From: SZUA-309 sp965215995 | GTDB lineage: Bacteria; Pseudomonadota; Gammaproteobacteria; Pseudomonadales; Azotimanducaceae | NCBI GenBank assembly: GCA_965215995.1 | Contig: OZ244128.1 | Coordinates: 2,294,001-2,358,000 of the forward strand | Length of the DNA: 64,000 nucleotides | Direction of reading: 5' to 3' | In this document: positions 18,638 to 26,879 of the stretch, one piece after another | How positions within the stretch are numbered: the first letter of the stretch is position 1 | Layout: the number at the start of each line of letters is the position of its first letter | Notes under the pieces: generated by a model | Database searches by the model: none | What the model was told of the DNA's origin: nothing | What the model saw: the letters and a program-made list of their open reading frames with translations, nothing else | Position numbers and translations under genes: made by a program

Positions 18638-19867
18638 GTGACAAGAACCTCGTTCGACAAGAACCGCATCAAGATCCTGCTGCTGGAAGGCGTGCACCCT
18701 TGCGCCGTCCAAGCGCTCACCCAGGACGGCTACGGCAACGTGTTGGCGCTCAAGCATGCCCTGCAGGGTGATGATCTGGCAGCCGCCCTGGCCGACGTGC
18801 ACATGCTCGGTATCCGTTCCCGGACTCAGCTCACCGGTGAGGTGCTGGAAAAGGCCAACCGGCTCATGGCCGTGGGTTGCTTCTGCATCGGCACCAATCA
18901 GGTGGATCTGGCCGCAGCAATGCAGAAAGGCGTGCCGGTCTTCAACGCGCCCTACTCGAACACCCGCAGCGTCGCCGAGCTGGTACTGGCGGAAGCCATC
19001 CTCCTGCTCCGGGGCGTGCCGCAGAAAACGTCGCTGATGCATGAAGGGGTGTGGCAGAAATCCGCCGCGGATTCCTTCGAGGTACGCGGCAAGACCCTGG
19101 GCGTGATCGGTTACGGCAACATCGGCTCGCAGCTCGGCGTGCTGGCGGAAGGGCTAGGCATGAACGTGATCTTCTACGACACGGTGCGCAAACTGAACCT
19201 CGGCAATGCCCGGCAGATAGACGATCTGGGCGTTCTCCTCGCCGATGCGGACGTGGTCAGCATGCACGTCCCGGCCACGGCGGCCACCGCCAGGATGATG
19301 AACGCGGATGCCCTGGCCCGAATGAAGGAATCCGCCGTGCTCATCAACGCCTCCCGAGGCAATGTGGTGGACATTCCCGCACTGGCCGCGCGAATCCGGG
19401 AAGGCAAGCTGCTCGGTGCGGCCATCGACGTCTTTCCGGAAGAGCCGAAGTCCAACAACGAGCCTTTTCTTTCCGAGCTGCGGGGCCTGCCGAACGTCAT
19501 CCTCACCCCCCACATCGGCGGCAGCACCCAGGAAGCCCAGGAGAACATCGGCCGGGAAGTGGCGGAGAAGCTGATCCGCTACTCAGACAACGGCTCCACC
19601 CGCACGGCCGTGAACTTCCCGGAAGTGGCCTTGCCCGAACACCCGGGCCAACACCGGCTGCTGCACATCCACCAGAACACGCCCGGCATCCTGACCGCCA
19701 TCAACCAGGCGCTCTCGGAAGCCAACGTCAACGTGTCGGGTCAGTACCTGCAGACCATGGGCGACGTGGGGTACGTGGTGATCGATATTGAGGCTGACTA
19801 CAGCCAGGACGTGCGGGCAGCACTTGCCCGCGTGCCTGGCACCATTCGGGCGCGGGTTCTTTATTAA
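18638..19867 (+). CDS. serA: D-3-phosphoglycerate dehydrogenase
   Basis: First enzyme of serine synthesis, oxidising 3-phosphoglycerate with NAD. The enzyme can also reduce 2-oxoglutarate to D-2-hydroxyglutarate. It has 409 residues. The NAD fold is at 158-163 (GYGNIG). The family signature is ASRGNVVDI, and the catalytic His is in LTPHIGGSTQEAQ. A C-terminal ACT domain (HQNTPGILTAINQALSEANVNV) implies feedback by serine. The start is GTG. It links to the glycine cleavage genes through serine-glycine interconversion. Confidence 0.96.
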   Translation: MTRTSFDKNRIKILLLEGVHPCAVQALTQDGYGNVLALKHALQGDDLAAALADVHMLGIRSRTQLTGEVLEKANRLMAVGCFCIGTNQVDLAAAMQKGVPVFNAPYSNTRSVAELVLAEAILLLRGVPQKTSLMHEGVWQKSAADSFEVRGKTLGVIGYGNIGSQLGVLAEGLGMNVIFYDTVRKLNLGNARQIDDLGVLLADADVVSMHVPATAATARMMNADALARMKESAVLINASRGNVVDIPALAARIREGKLLGAAIDVFPEEPKSNNEPFLSELRGLPNVILTPHIGGSTQEAQENIGREVAEKLIRYSDNGSTRTAVNFPEVALPEHPGQHRLLHIHQNTPGILTAINQALSEANVNVSGQYLQTMGDVGYVVIDIEADYSQDVRAALARVPGTIRARVLY

Positions 19868-19879
19868 CCTTGTACTCCC

Positions 19880-20033
19880 GCAGTGTGCGCTTGTGGCAAG
19901 TGATTTCATGCACTCCCGCTCGGGCGCTCCGCGCTTCCCTCAGTTGCCTTTCTTGCCTCGCTGACGCGAGTCAAAAGGCGCCCTCGGCCTCGCTCTCACG
20001 TTTATGAAATCACTTGCCACAATCACACACTGC
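19880..20033. repeat. 154-bp nested inverted-repeat element between serA and a convergent gene
   Basis: The outer arms are GCAGTGTG (19880-19887) and CACACTGC (20026-20033). After a 3x3 mismatch, a perfect 19-bp arm follows, TTGTGGCAAGTGATTTCAT (19891-19909) against 20004-20022. Inside are GGGCGC (19922-19927) with GCGCCC (19978-19983), CTTT with AAAG, and a tip hairpin CTCGC-TGAC-GCGAG (19957-19970). Folded as RNA or as a cruciform it would be one long branched hairpin. It has no reading frame and sits 12 bp after the serA stop. It may be a bidirectional terminator, a REP/MITE-like repeat or a structured RNA. The family is not recognised. Confidence 0.85.
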
Positions 20034-20081
20034 TGCAGCTCCCGAGTCCAAATAACTTCTTGGTAGGTGTCGTGCAACTGA

Positions 20082-21035
20082 TCAGTCCCGCAAGCGCGGC
20101 TGCAGCCAGTCGAAGATCTGCTGACGGATCACGTCCGATTCGTTCACCAGGTGGTGACGCGCTTCAGGGATCTCCAGGTAGGTGGGTCGGGTGAGCGATT
20201 TGAGCACGCCCATGTTGTGCTGCCAGTCGACGGTTTCATCCGCGTGACCCTGTACCACCAGCGGCTCGAAGGGAAGCTCTCCCCGGGCTTCGAAACGCTT
20301 GAACCACTCGGCCATGGCGGTCACCCACTGCACAGGCAGCACCATGGGCGCCAGCGGATCCCGGCGTTGCAGCGCCAGGAACTCAGCGTTTTCCGCGTTG
20401 GTAGTGATATCCCGCGGTCGCTCCTTGATGGTGTATTTCGCCAGGTAGTAGACCCATCGGGCCAGCTGCCAGTTGGCGGGGCGGATCAGTGGCGCCAGCA
20501 GTACCACCTCTTTGAAGCCATGCTCACCTCTGCGAGCCAGATACTCCATGGTGATGGCAGCGCCCATGGACTGGCCGATGATGTACCAGGGTCCCGTCAA
20601 ACTCCCCTGGTAGTGCACGATCACATCCGACAACACCTGCACGTACTCATCAAAGCTGCCGATGTTGGCCCGCTCGCCGCTCGACAGTCCGTGCCCTGGC
20701 TGATCGAAGGTGATCACGGTCAGGGATTGCTCGAGCAGAAACTCGATCAGATACCCGTAGAGACCCACATGGTCAAAGTAGCCGTGGCAGACCACAGCGG
20801 CGCCGCGGGGCTGGGGATGCTCGAAGCGCTGGACCACCACCTGGTGGCTGCCGCTTTCCAGCCAACCCATGGTGTGCTCGACGCCGGGAATGGCCTCCGA
20901 GAAATCCAGGTTGTAGAAACCGTAGTAGTTGGCCAGCGCTGGCGGTGTCGCCCCGGCCGCCGCTTCCGGCAGCGGTGTCAGAACCCGGGTCAGCGCCTCG
21001 GGATCGAAGTCGCCCTGACCTCGCGTGTCAGCCAC
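20082..21035 (-). CDS. Alpha/beta hydrolase, lysophospholipase/monoacylglycerol lipase-like
   Basis: A 317-residue serine hydrolase of the Hydrolase_4 type. The nucleophile is Ser156 in GQSMG. The oxyanion region is VVCHGYFDHVGLYG (82-95). FDQPGHGLSSGERANIGSF is typical of PldB and monoglyceride lipase relatives. Asp in GHADETVDW and a late His in EARHHLV complete the triad. No signal peptide is visible, so it is probably cytoplasmic. It is last in the tkt-pgk-fba direction, 51 bp after fba. The substrate is unknown. Confidence 0.82.
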   Translation of the reverse strand: MADTRGQGDFDPEALTRVLTPLPEAAAGATPPALANYYGFYNLDFSEAIPGVEHTMGWLESGSHQVVVQRFEHPQPRGAAVVCHGYFDHVGLYGYLIEFLLEQSLTVITFDQPGHGLSSGERANIGSFDEYVQVLSDVIVHYQGSLTGPWYIIGQSMGAAITMEYLARRGEHGFKEVVLLAPLIRPANWQLARWVYYLAKYTIKERPRDITTNAENAEFLALQRRDPLAPMVLPVQWVTAMAEWFKRFEARGELPFEPLVVQGHADETVDWQHNMGVLKSLTRPTYLEIPEARHHLVNESDVIRQQIFDWLQPRLRD

Positions 21036-21086
21036 GGCTGCCCGGAAGGTCTGCAGGAAGGAACGCCAACACCGTGGGTGGCTCTG

Positions 21087-22151
21087 TCAGTTGACCACCG
21101 GATCCAGGCTACCACTCGCATACCGGCCGAACATCTCTTCGAGCGAAGTGACGCTGATCTTGCTCGCATTGCCCGCCGTGCCAAAAGCCTGGTAGCGGTC
21201 AACGACCACCTGCTTCATGGCCTTCTGAGATTCGGCCAGGTACTTACGCGGATCGAACTCGGCGGTATTGGCAGCCATGAATTTACGTATGGCCGCGGTT
21301 GAGGCCAGTCGCAGGTCCGTGTCGATGTTCACCTTGCGCACGCCATGGCGGATGCCTTCCTGGATTTCTTCCACCGGCACGCCGTAGGTTTCCGGGATCT
21401 CGCCGCCGTACTCGTTGATGATGGCAAGCAGATCCTGCGGGACTGAAGAAGAGCCGTGCATCACCAGGTGCGTGTTCGGGATCCGGGTGTTGATCTCCTT
21501 TACCCGATCGATGGCCAGGATGTCGCCGGTGGGGGGACGGGAGAATTTATATGCACCGTGTGACGTGCCGATGGCAATGGCCAGCGCGTCCACCCCCGTC
21601 TGCTTGACGAAATCCGCCGCCTGCTCAGGGTCGGTAAGCAGCATGTCCATGGACAGGGTGCCCTCGGCACCTACCCCGTCTTCCTCACCCGCTTCGCCGG
21701 TCTCGAGGCTGCCGAGACACCCCAGCTCGCCCTCTACGGACACGCCGCAGGCATGCGCCATATCCACCGTCCTCCTGGTGACGTCCACGTTGTACTCATA
21801 GCTGGCCGGCGTCTTCTGATCTTCCTGCAACGAGCCGTCCATCATGACGGAAGAGAAGCCGAGCTGAATCGAACGCTGACAGACCGCGGGCGATGCGCCG
21901 TGATCCTGGTGCATGCAGACAGGAATGTGCGGAAATTCCTCAATCGCGGCGAGGATGAGGTGGCGCAGGAAGTTGGGACCGGCATACTTTCTCGCACCGG
22001 CAGAAGCCTGCACGATGACGGGGGAATCCGTCTCGTCTGCCCCTTCCATGATGGCGCGCATCTGTTCGAGGTTGTTCACGTTGAAAGCCGGCACGCCGTA
22101 ATCGTTTTCCGCGGCGTGGTCGAGAAGCTGTCGCATGCTGATGAGTGCCAT
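21087..22151 (-). CDS. fba: Class II fructose-1,6-bisphosphate aldolase
   Basis: Zinc-dependent aldolase of glycolysis, gluconeogenesis and the Calvin cycle. The 354-residue protein has VPAFNVNNLEQM, catalytic Asp83 and zinc His84 in CMHQDHGAS, and GVRKVNIDTDLRLA. The length and the VEGELGCLGSLETGEAG segment fit the Calvin-cycle subtype used by many proteobacteria. It follows pgk after a 71-bp gap with a strong hairpin. Confidence 0.96.
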   Translation of the reverse strand: MALISMRQLLDHAAENDYGVPAFNVNNLEQMRAIMEGADETDSPVIVQASAGARKYAGPNFLRHLILAAIEEFPHIPVCMHQDHGASPAVCQRSIQLGFSSVMMDGSLQEDQKTPASYEYNVDVTRRTVDMAHACGVSVEGELGCLGSLETGEAGEEDGVGAEGTLSMDMLLTDPEQAADFVKQTGVDALAIAIGTSHGAYKFSRPPTGDILAIDRVKEINTRIPNTHLVMHGSSSVPQDLLAIINEYGGEIPETYGVPVEEIQEGIRHGVRKVNIDTDLRLASTAAIRKFMAANTAEFDPRKYLAESQKAMKQVVVDRYQAFGTAGNASKISVTSLEEMFGRYASGSLDPVVN

Positions 22152-22201
22152 GGTGTTTTCCTATTCCTTATCCTGTTCCCTGAACTGCGTCTTCTGAATG
22201 T

Positions 22202-22229
22202 TCACTGGGCGCTCAAGCGCCTTCAGTGA
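22202..22229 (-). promoter_or_regulatory. Intercistronic hairpin across the pgk stop
   Basis: TCACTG (22202-22207) and GGCGC pair through a TCAA loop with GCGCC, a 2-nt bulge and CAGTGA (22224-22229). The stem is 11 bp and contains the pgk stop codon. No T-run follows, so this looks like an mRNA stability or processing element between pgk and fba rather than a terminator. The fba leader beyond it is rich in repeated GGA triplets. Confidence 0.55.
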
Positions 22230-23392
22230 CCGGCCCGTTCTGCGAGGACGGCCACCGCTGGCAGGGTCTTCCCTTCCACGAACTCCAGGAAGGCACCGCC
22301 TGCGGTGGAGATATAGCTCATCCCCTCTCTCAGGCCGTACTTGTCGATGGCCGCCAGCGTATCGCCACCACCGGCGATCGAGAAAGCATCACCATTGGCG
22401 ATAGCCTCTCCCATCACCCGGGTGCCTTCGCCGAACTGATCGAACTCGAATACCCCGACCGGCCCATTCCAGAGCACGGTACCGGCATCAGCCAGCATCG
22501 CCGCCAGCTGGCGTGCGCTTTCCGGGCCGATATCGAGAATCATCTCGTCCGCCCGCACTTCGTCCACCCCCCGAAGCACCGCCGGCTCGTGCTCGTCGAA
22601 AGCCTTGGCCACCATCACATCGACCGGCAACGGCACCTCCACCCGGGCTGCGATCTTTCTGGCCGCATCCACCAGATCCGGTTCATACAGCGAAGTGCCG
22701 ACGCCATGTCCGGCTGCCGCGATGAAGGTGTTGGCGATGCCGCCGCCGACGATGATCCTGTCCGCCATGTCAGCCAGTGCGCCCAACACCTCCAGTTTGG
22801 TGGAAACTTTGGCGCCGCCGACGATGGCAACCAGCGGCCGGGCAGGTTCTGCGAGCGCCTTCTCGAGCGCTTCCAGCTCCCGCACCAGAAGCGGGCCTGC
22901 ACAGGCGATCGGCGCAAAACGCGCTACCCCATGGGTAGATGCCTGGGCCCGATGTGCCGTGGCGAATGCATCCATCACGAATATGTCGCAGATGCCAGCC
23001 AGGCGGCTGGCCAGGGCCTCATCGTCCTTCTTCTCACCGGTCAGGAAGCGGACGTTTTCCAGCAGGACCACCGTCCCCGGTGCGGGATCTGCCTCCTCTG
23101 GCGTGGCCACCAGCGGAACGTCCTGACCAAGCGCTTCGGCGAGTCGAGCTGCGACCGGCTGAAGCGAAGCGGCCGGATCAACCTGACCTTCTTCCGGTCG
23201 GCCCAGGTGGGACATGACAATGACGGCGGCACCCGCCTCGAGCGCCGCACGAATCGTCGGCAGGGCAGCCTGGATACGTGCATCATTGCTGACAGTGCCA
23301 TCTTTCAACGGCACGTTCAGATCCTCCCGGATCAGCACTCGCTTGCCGGCAAGATCCAGGTCCATCATCTCCACGCGGGGTAGAACGTTCAC
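22223..23392 (-). CDS. pgk: Phosphoglycerate kinase
   Basis: Transfers phosphate between 1,3-bisphosphoglycerate and ADP. The 389-residue protein shows KRVLIREDLNVPLKDG, VIVMSHLGRPEEG, AIVGGAKVSTKLEVL and the C-terminal nucleotide loop SIAGGGDTLAAI, all standard. It lies between tkt and fba. The epd/gapB gene found between tkt and pgk in E. coli and Pseudomonas is absent. Confidence 0.97.
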   Translation of the reverse strand: MNVLPRVEMMDLDLAGKRVLIREDLNVPLKDGTVSNDARIQAALPTIRAALEAGAAVIVMSHLGRPEEGQVDPAASLQPVAARLAEALGQDVPLVATPEEADPAPGTVVLLENVRFLTGEKKDDEALASRLAGICDIFVMDAFATAHRAQASTHGVARFAPIACAGPLLVRELEALEKALAEPARPLVAIVGGAKVSTKLEVLGALADMADRIIVGGGIANTFIAAAGHGVGTSLYEPDLVDAARKIAARVEVPLPVDVMVAKAFDEHEPAVLRGVDEVRADEMILDIGPESARQLAAMLADAGTVLWNGPVGVFEFDQFGEGTRVMGEAIANGDAFSIAGGGDTLAAIDKYGLREGMSYISTAGGAFLEFVEGKTLPAVAVLAERAGH

Positions 23393-23450
23393 CGTTTCTC
23401 GAGTCCTCAGATCATTCGACCGACATTTTCACTCAACTATCCGGAGGCTT

Positions 23451-25433
23451 TTATGAGCCGGCTGTAACGGATTGCGCAGCCGCTATCACGTTTTCCACGG
23501 TCATCCCGAGCTCAGCCATGGCGAGCGGTCCCGGCGCGGACAGGCCGAACCGGTCGATGCCGACCACCGCGCCATCCAAGCCGACGAACTTGCACCAGTA
23601 ATCCGGATGACCCGCTTCCACCGCCACACGAGCCCGACAGGCTACCGGCAGAACCGACTCACGATAGGCGGCGTCCTGAGCCTGAAACACGTCCGCACAG
23701 GGCATGGAAACCACCCGAACGCCGAGACCGTCCTTGCTGAGCTTGCTAGCCGCCTCCACGGTCATCTCTACCTCGGACCCGGCGGCGATCAGGATCACGT
23801 CCAGGTTGCCGGTTTCCCGGACCAGCACGTAGCCCCCGCGGGCAATATCTGCAAAGGCAGAGGGATCCCGGTCTTCGATCCGGGTCTTCTGCCGGGTGAA
23901 GATCAGCGCGCTCGGCATCGACCCTGCCGCCAGGGCGTGTCGCCAGGCAAAGGCCGACTCAACGGTGTCGCAAGGTCGCCAGGTCGAAAGCCCCGGTGTG
24001 GTGCGCAGATTGGTGATTTGCTCCACCGGCTGGTGGGTCGGGCCGTCCTCACCCACCGCCACGGAATCGTGGGTATAGACGAAGATGTTCGGCACACCCA
24101 TGAGCGCCGCCAGACGCACGGCATTACGCCCGTACTCCATGAAAACCAGGAAGGTGCCGGAGAAGGGTCGAAGGCCGCCGTGCAGGGCCATGCCATTGGT
24201 GATGGCCGACATGCCGAACTCGCGCACACCGTAACTCAGGTAGCGGTCGGCTTCTGCGCCGTTCCACTTGGTGCCATTTGAGCCGGTCAGATCCGCAGAG
24301 CCACCGAAGAGTTCGGGCACCCTGCCCGCCAGCGCGCCGATGCAGGCCTGAGAAGACTTGCGGGTTTCCAGTGCGCCGCCTTCTGCCTGGGCGCTTTTCG
24401 CCAGGGCCTCCAGATCCGCGCTCCAGCCTTCGGGAAGCTCACCTGCCATGCGCCGTTCGAATTCCGCAGCCAGTGCTGGGTGGGCTGCCCGGTACGCCTC
24501 GAACCGGGTCGACCAGTCGGACTGCGCCGCAGCCCCCGCCGCCTTGCAGTCCCAGTCGGCGTATATGCGATCCGGGATCACGAACGGCCCGTCACCCCAG
24601 TTGAGCTCTCGCCGGGTGAGGGCGATCTCGTCTTCGCCGAGGGCGGCACCGTGCGCGCCGGCAGTACCGGCTTTGTTCGGTGAACCGTAGCCAATCACCG
24701 TCTTCGTACAGACCAGGGTCGGCCGGCCATCAGTCTGACGGGCCTCATCCAGAGCCTTTCTCACCGCGTCACCATCGTGCCCGTCAATGCCGCGAATGAC
24801 CCGCCAACCGTAGGCTTCGAACCGAGCCGGCACATCCTCTGAGAACCAGGCATCCACCTCGCCATCGATGGAGATGCCGTTGTCGTCGTACAGGCAGATG
24901 AGCTTGCCCAGGCCCAGGGTACCGGCCAGGGATGCCGCCTCATGGGAAATGCCTTCCATCAGGCAGCCATCACCGGCAATGACCCAGGTGTGGTGGTCGA
25001 CCACGTCGAACCCATCCCGATTGAATGATTCGGCAAGCTTCTTTTCAGCAAGCGCCATGCCTACCCCATTTGCAAAGCCCTGGCCGAGAGGGCCGGTGGT
25101 GGTCTCCACCCCGGGACACTCGCCATATTCAGGGTGACCGGCCGTCTTCGAGTGCAGCTGACGGAAAGCGCGGATGTCGTCCATGCTGACGTCATAGCCG
25201 GACAGATGCAGCGCGGCGTAGAGCAGCATGGAACTATGCCCGTTCGAGAGCACTACCCGATCCCGGTCGGCCCAGCCCGGATCGGCCGGATTGTGCTTCA
25301 ACACCTCTCGCCAGAGCACTTCCGCCACGTCCGCCAGCCCCATGGGTGCACCCGGATGGCCTGAGTTCGCCGCCTGAACGGCATCCATGGCAAGCGCGCG
25401 GATGGCGTTTGCCCGTTCGGTTCTCGATGACAT
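23451..25433 (-). CDS. tkt: Transketolase
   Basis: Thiamine-diphosphate enzyme of the pentose phosphate and Calvin cycles. It has 660 residues. The N-terminal RANAIRALAMDAVQAANSGHPGAPMG is split as in the family. The ThDP motif begins VIAGDGCLMEGIS and includes a downstream YDDNGISIDG. The central half has FVYTHDSVAVGEDGPTHQPVEQ with catalytic Glu and His residues. It heads the leftward tkt-pgk-fba-hydrolase cluster and is divergent from metK. Confidence 0.97.
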   Translation of the reverse strand: MSSRTERANAIRALAMDAVQAANSGHPGAPMGLADVAEVLWREVLKHNPADPGWADRDRVVLSNGHSSMLLYAALHLSGYDVSMDDIRAFRQLHSKTAGHPEYGECPGVETTTGPLGQGFANGVGMALAEKKLAESFNRDGFDVVDHHTWVIAGDGCLMEGISHEAASLAGTLGLGKLICLYDDNGISIDGEVDAWFSEDVPARFEAYGWRVIRGIDGHDGDAVRKALDEARQTDGRPTLVCTKTVIGYGSPNKAGTAGAHGAALGEDEIALTRRELNWGDGPFVIPDRIYADWDCKAAGAAAQSDWSTRFEAYRAAHPALAAEFERRMAGELPEGWSADLEALAKSAQAEGGALETRKSSQACIGALAGRVPELFGGSADLTGSNGTKWNGAEADRYLSYGVREFGMSAITNGMALHGGLRPFSGTFLVFMEYGRNAVRLAALMGVPNIFVYTHDSVAVGEDGPTHQPVEQITNLRTTPGLSTWRPCDTVESAFAWRHALAAGSMPSALIFTRQKTRIEDRDPSAFADIARGGYVLVRETGNLDVILIAAGSEVEMTVEAASKLSKDGLGVRVVSMPCADVFQAQDAAYRESVLPVACRARVAVEAGHPDYWCKFVGLDGAVVGIDRFGLSAPGPLAMAELGMTVENVIAAAQSVTAGS

Positions 25434-25578
25434 GTCATTCCCCAGAAAAAGAGGCTAAAAACAGCCCGGAAAAAAGGCGGCGCTATTGTCGTTAAAGGCA
25501 CTCATGAGCGCAATTCACGCCATATCACACTCCGCTAATAGTCTCACATCTGGCCACAATCCTTAGCGATCAATGGGT
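25434..25578. promoter_or_regulatory. Divergent tkt / metK upstream region
   Basis: This AT-richer stretch must hold the tkt promoter. I see no convincing -35/-10 pair, no repeat and no small reading frame with a ribosome-binding site. Confidence 0.3.
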
Positions 25579-25697
25579 TAGAATGCACGACCTTTTCAGC
25601 CCGGGGACTGCCGGGCGAACGCGTGTCCTGCCCGGTTGCTGTCAGGTTGACAGGACACCCCACCCAATGAACTCCTAAAAAAGAGCGGGGACCAAGC
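25579..25697 (+). promoter_or_regulatory. metK promoter and structured 5' leader
   Basis: A -10-like TAGAAT lies at 25579-25584, giving a leader of about 107 nt. In the leader, GTGTCCTG (25623-25630) can pair with CAGGACAC (25651-25658). The same CAG (25651-25653) is also needed by a competing hairpin CTGTCA-GGT-TGACAG (25639-25653). CCCGG and CCGGG segments around 25600-25635 give further alternatives. It does not match the SAM-I, SAM-II, SAM/SAH or SAH riboswitch patterns I know. Regulation is inferred only. Confidence 0.45.
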
Positions 25698-26852
25698 ATG
25701 AGCGATTATCAGGTATTTACATCGGAGTCCGTCTCCGAGGGCCACCCGGACAAGGTGGCCGATCAGGTTTCGGACGCAATTCTGGATGCCATGCTGGCCC
25801 AGGACCCGGAGTCTAGAGTGGCCTGCGAAACTTTGATCAAGACCGGCATCGTCGTGGTGGCCGGTGAGATCAGAACCAACGCGGACGTAAACGTGGAGCA
25901 GGTGGTGCGGCGCACCGTCAAGCGGATCGGCTATGACTCCATGGAGGTAGGCTTCGACGCCACAGACTGCACCGTTGTGAATGCCCTAGGCATGCAGTCC
26001 ACGGACATCGCCATGGGCGTGGACGAAGCGAACGACCACGAACAGGGCGCGGGCGATCAGGGTCTCATGTTCGGCTACGCCACCAACGAAACCGACGTGC
26101 TCATGCCTGCACCCATCACCTACGCGCATCGCCTGGTCGAGCGACAGGCAGAGATGCGCCGGTCGAGCCTGGGATTTCTCCGCCCGGACGCCAAGAGTCA
26201 GCTTTCTTTCCGTTACGACGATGAGGGCAAACCGGCTGCCATTGAAGCCGTGGTGCTTTCCACTCAGCACGATCCGGATGTGAGTCAGCCGGACCTCCAC
26301 GAAGCGGTGATGGAAGAGATCATCAAGCCCACCATCCCCGGCAACTGGCTGTCCCAGGACACCAAGGTCTACATCAACCCAACCGGCCAGTTCATCATCG
26401 GTGGCCCCGTGGGTGACTGCGGCCTGACCGGCCGGAAGATCATCGTCGATACCTATGGCGGCATGGCCCGGCACGGCGGCGGAGCGTTCAGCGGCAAGGA
26501 CCCGTCCAAGGTAGACCGCTCGGCTGCGTACGCCGGACGCTACGTGGCCAAGAATCTGGTCGCCGCCGGTCTCGCCGAACGCCTGGAGATCCAGGTGAGT
26601 TACGCCATCGGCGTGGCGGAGCCAACCTCCATCAGCATCAATACCTTCGGCACCGGCAAGCTCTCCGAGGAGAAGCTGGTTCAACTGGTGCGTGAACATT
26701 TTGATTTGCGGCCAAGAGGTCTGATCGCGATGCTGGACCTGAAGCGGCCGATCTATGAAGCCACGGCTGCATACGGCCATTTTGGACGCACGGAAGAGGC
26801 CTTTACCTGGGAGCGCACGGACAAGGCGGACGCTCTCAGAGACGCCGCCTGA
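25698..26852 (+). CDS. metK: S-adenosylmethionine synthase
   Basis: Makes S-adenosylmethionine from methionine and ATP. The 384-residue protein begins with FTSESVSEGHPDKVADQVSD (ATP-binding His in GHPDK). It has the signature GAGDQGLMFGYA and the phosphate loop GGGAFSGKDPSKVDRSAAY. The length equals E. coli MetK. It is followed by metF after 27 bp. Confidence 0.98.
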   Translation: MSDYQVFTSESVSEGHPDKVADQVSDAILDAMLAQDPESRVACETLIKTGIVVVAGEIRTNADVNVEQVVRRTVKRIGYDSMEVGFDATDCTVVNALGMQSTDIAMGVDEANDHEQGAGDQGLMFGYATNETDVLMPAPITYAHRLVERQAEMRRSSLGFLRPDAKSQLSFRYDDEGKPAAIEAVVLSTQHDPDVSQPDLHEAVMEEIIKPTIPGNWLSQDTKVYINPTGQFIIGGPVGDCGLTGRKIIVDTYGGMARHGGGAFSGKDPSKVDRSAAYAGRYVAKNLVAAGLAERLEIQVSYAIGVAEPTSISINTFGTGKLSEEKLVQLVREHFDLRPRGLIAMLDLKRPIYEATAAYGHFGRTEEAFTWERTDKADALRDAA

Positions 26853-26879
26853 CGAGCCGACCCAACCGGGGGCAGGTAG

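Noticed and set aside
18590..19042. Upstream extension of the D-2-hydroxyglutarate dehydrogenase frame
   Set aside because: The extra 151 codons are antisense to serA and resemble no protein. The ATG at 18589 gives the family N-terminus.
25591..25697. Known SAM or SAH riboswitch before metK
   Set aside because: I could not fit the conserved cores of SAM-I, SAM-II, SAM-V, SAM/SAH or SAH motifs. It is reported only as an unknown structured leader.
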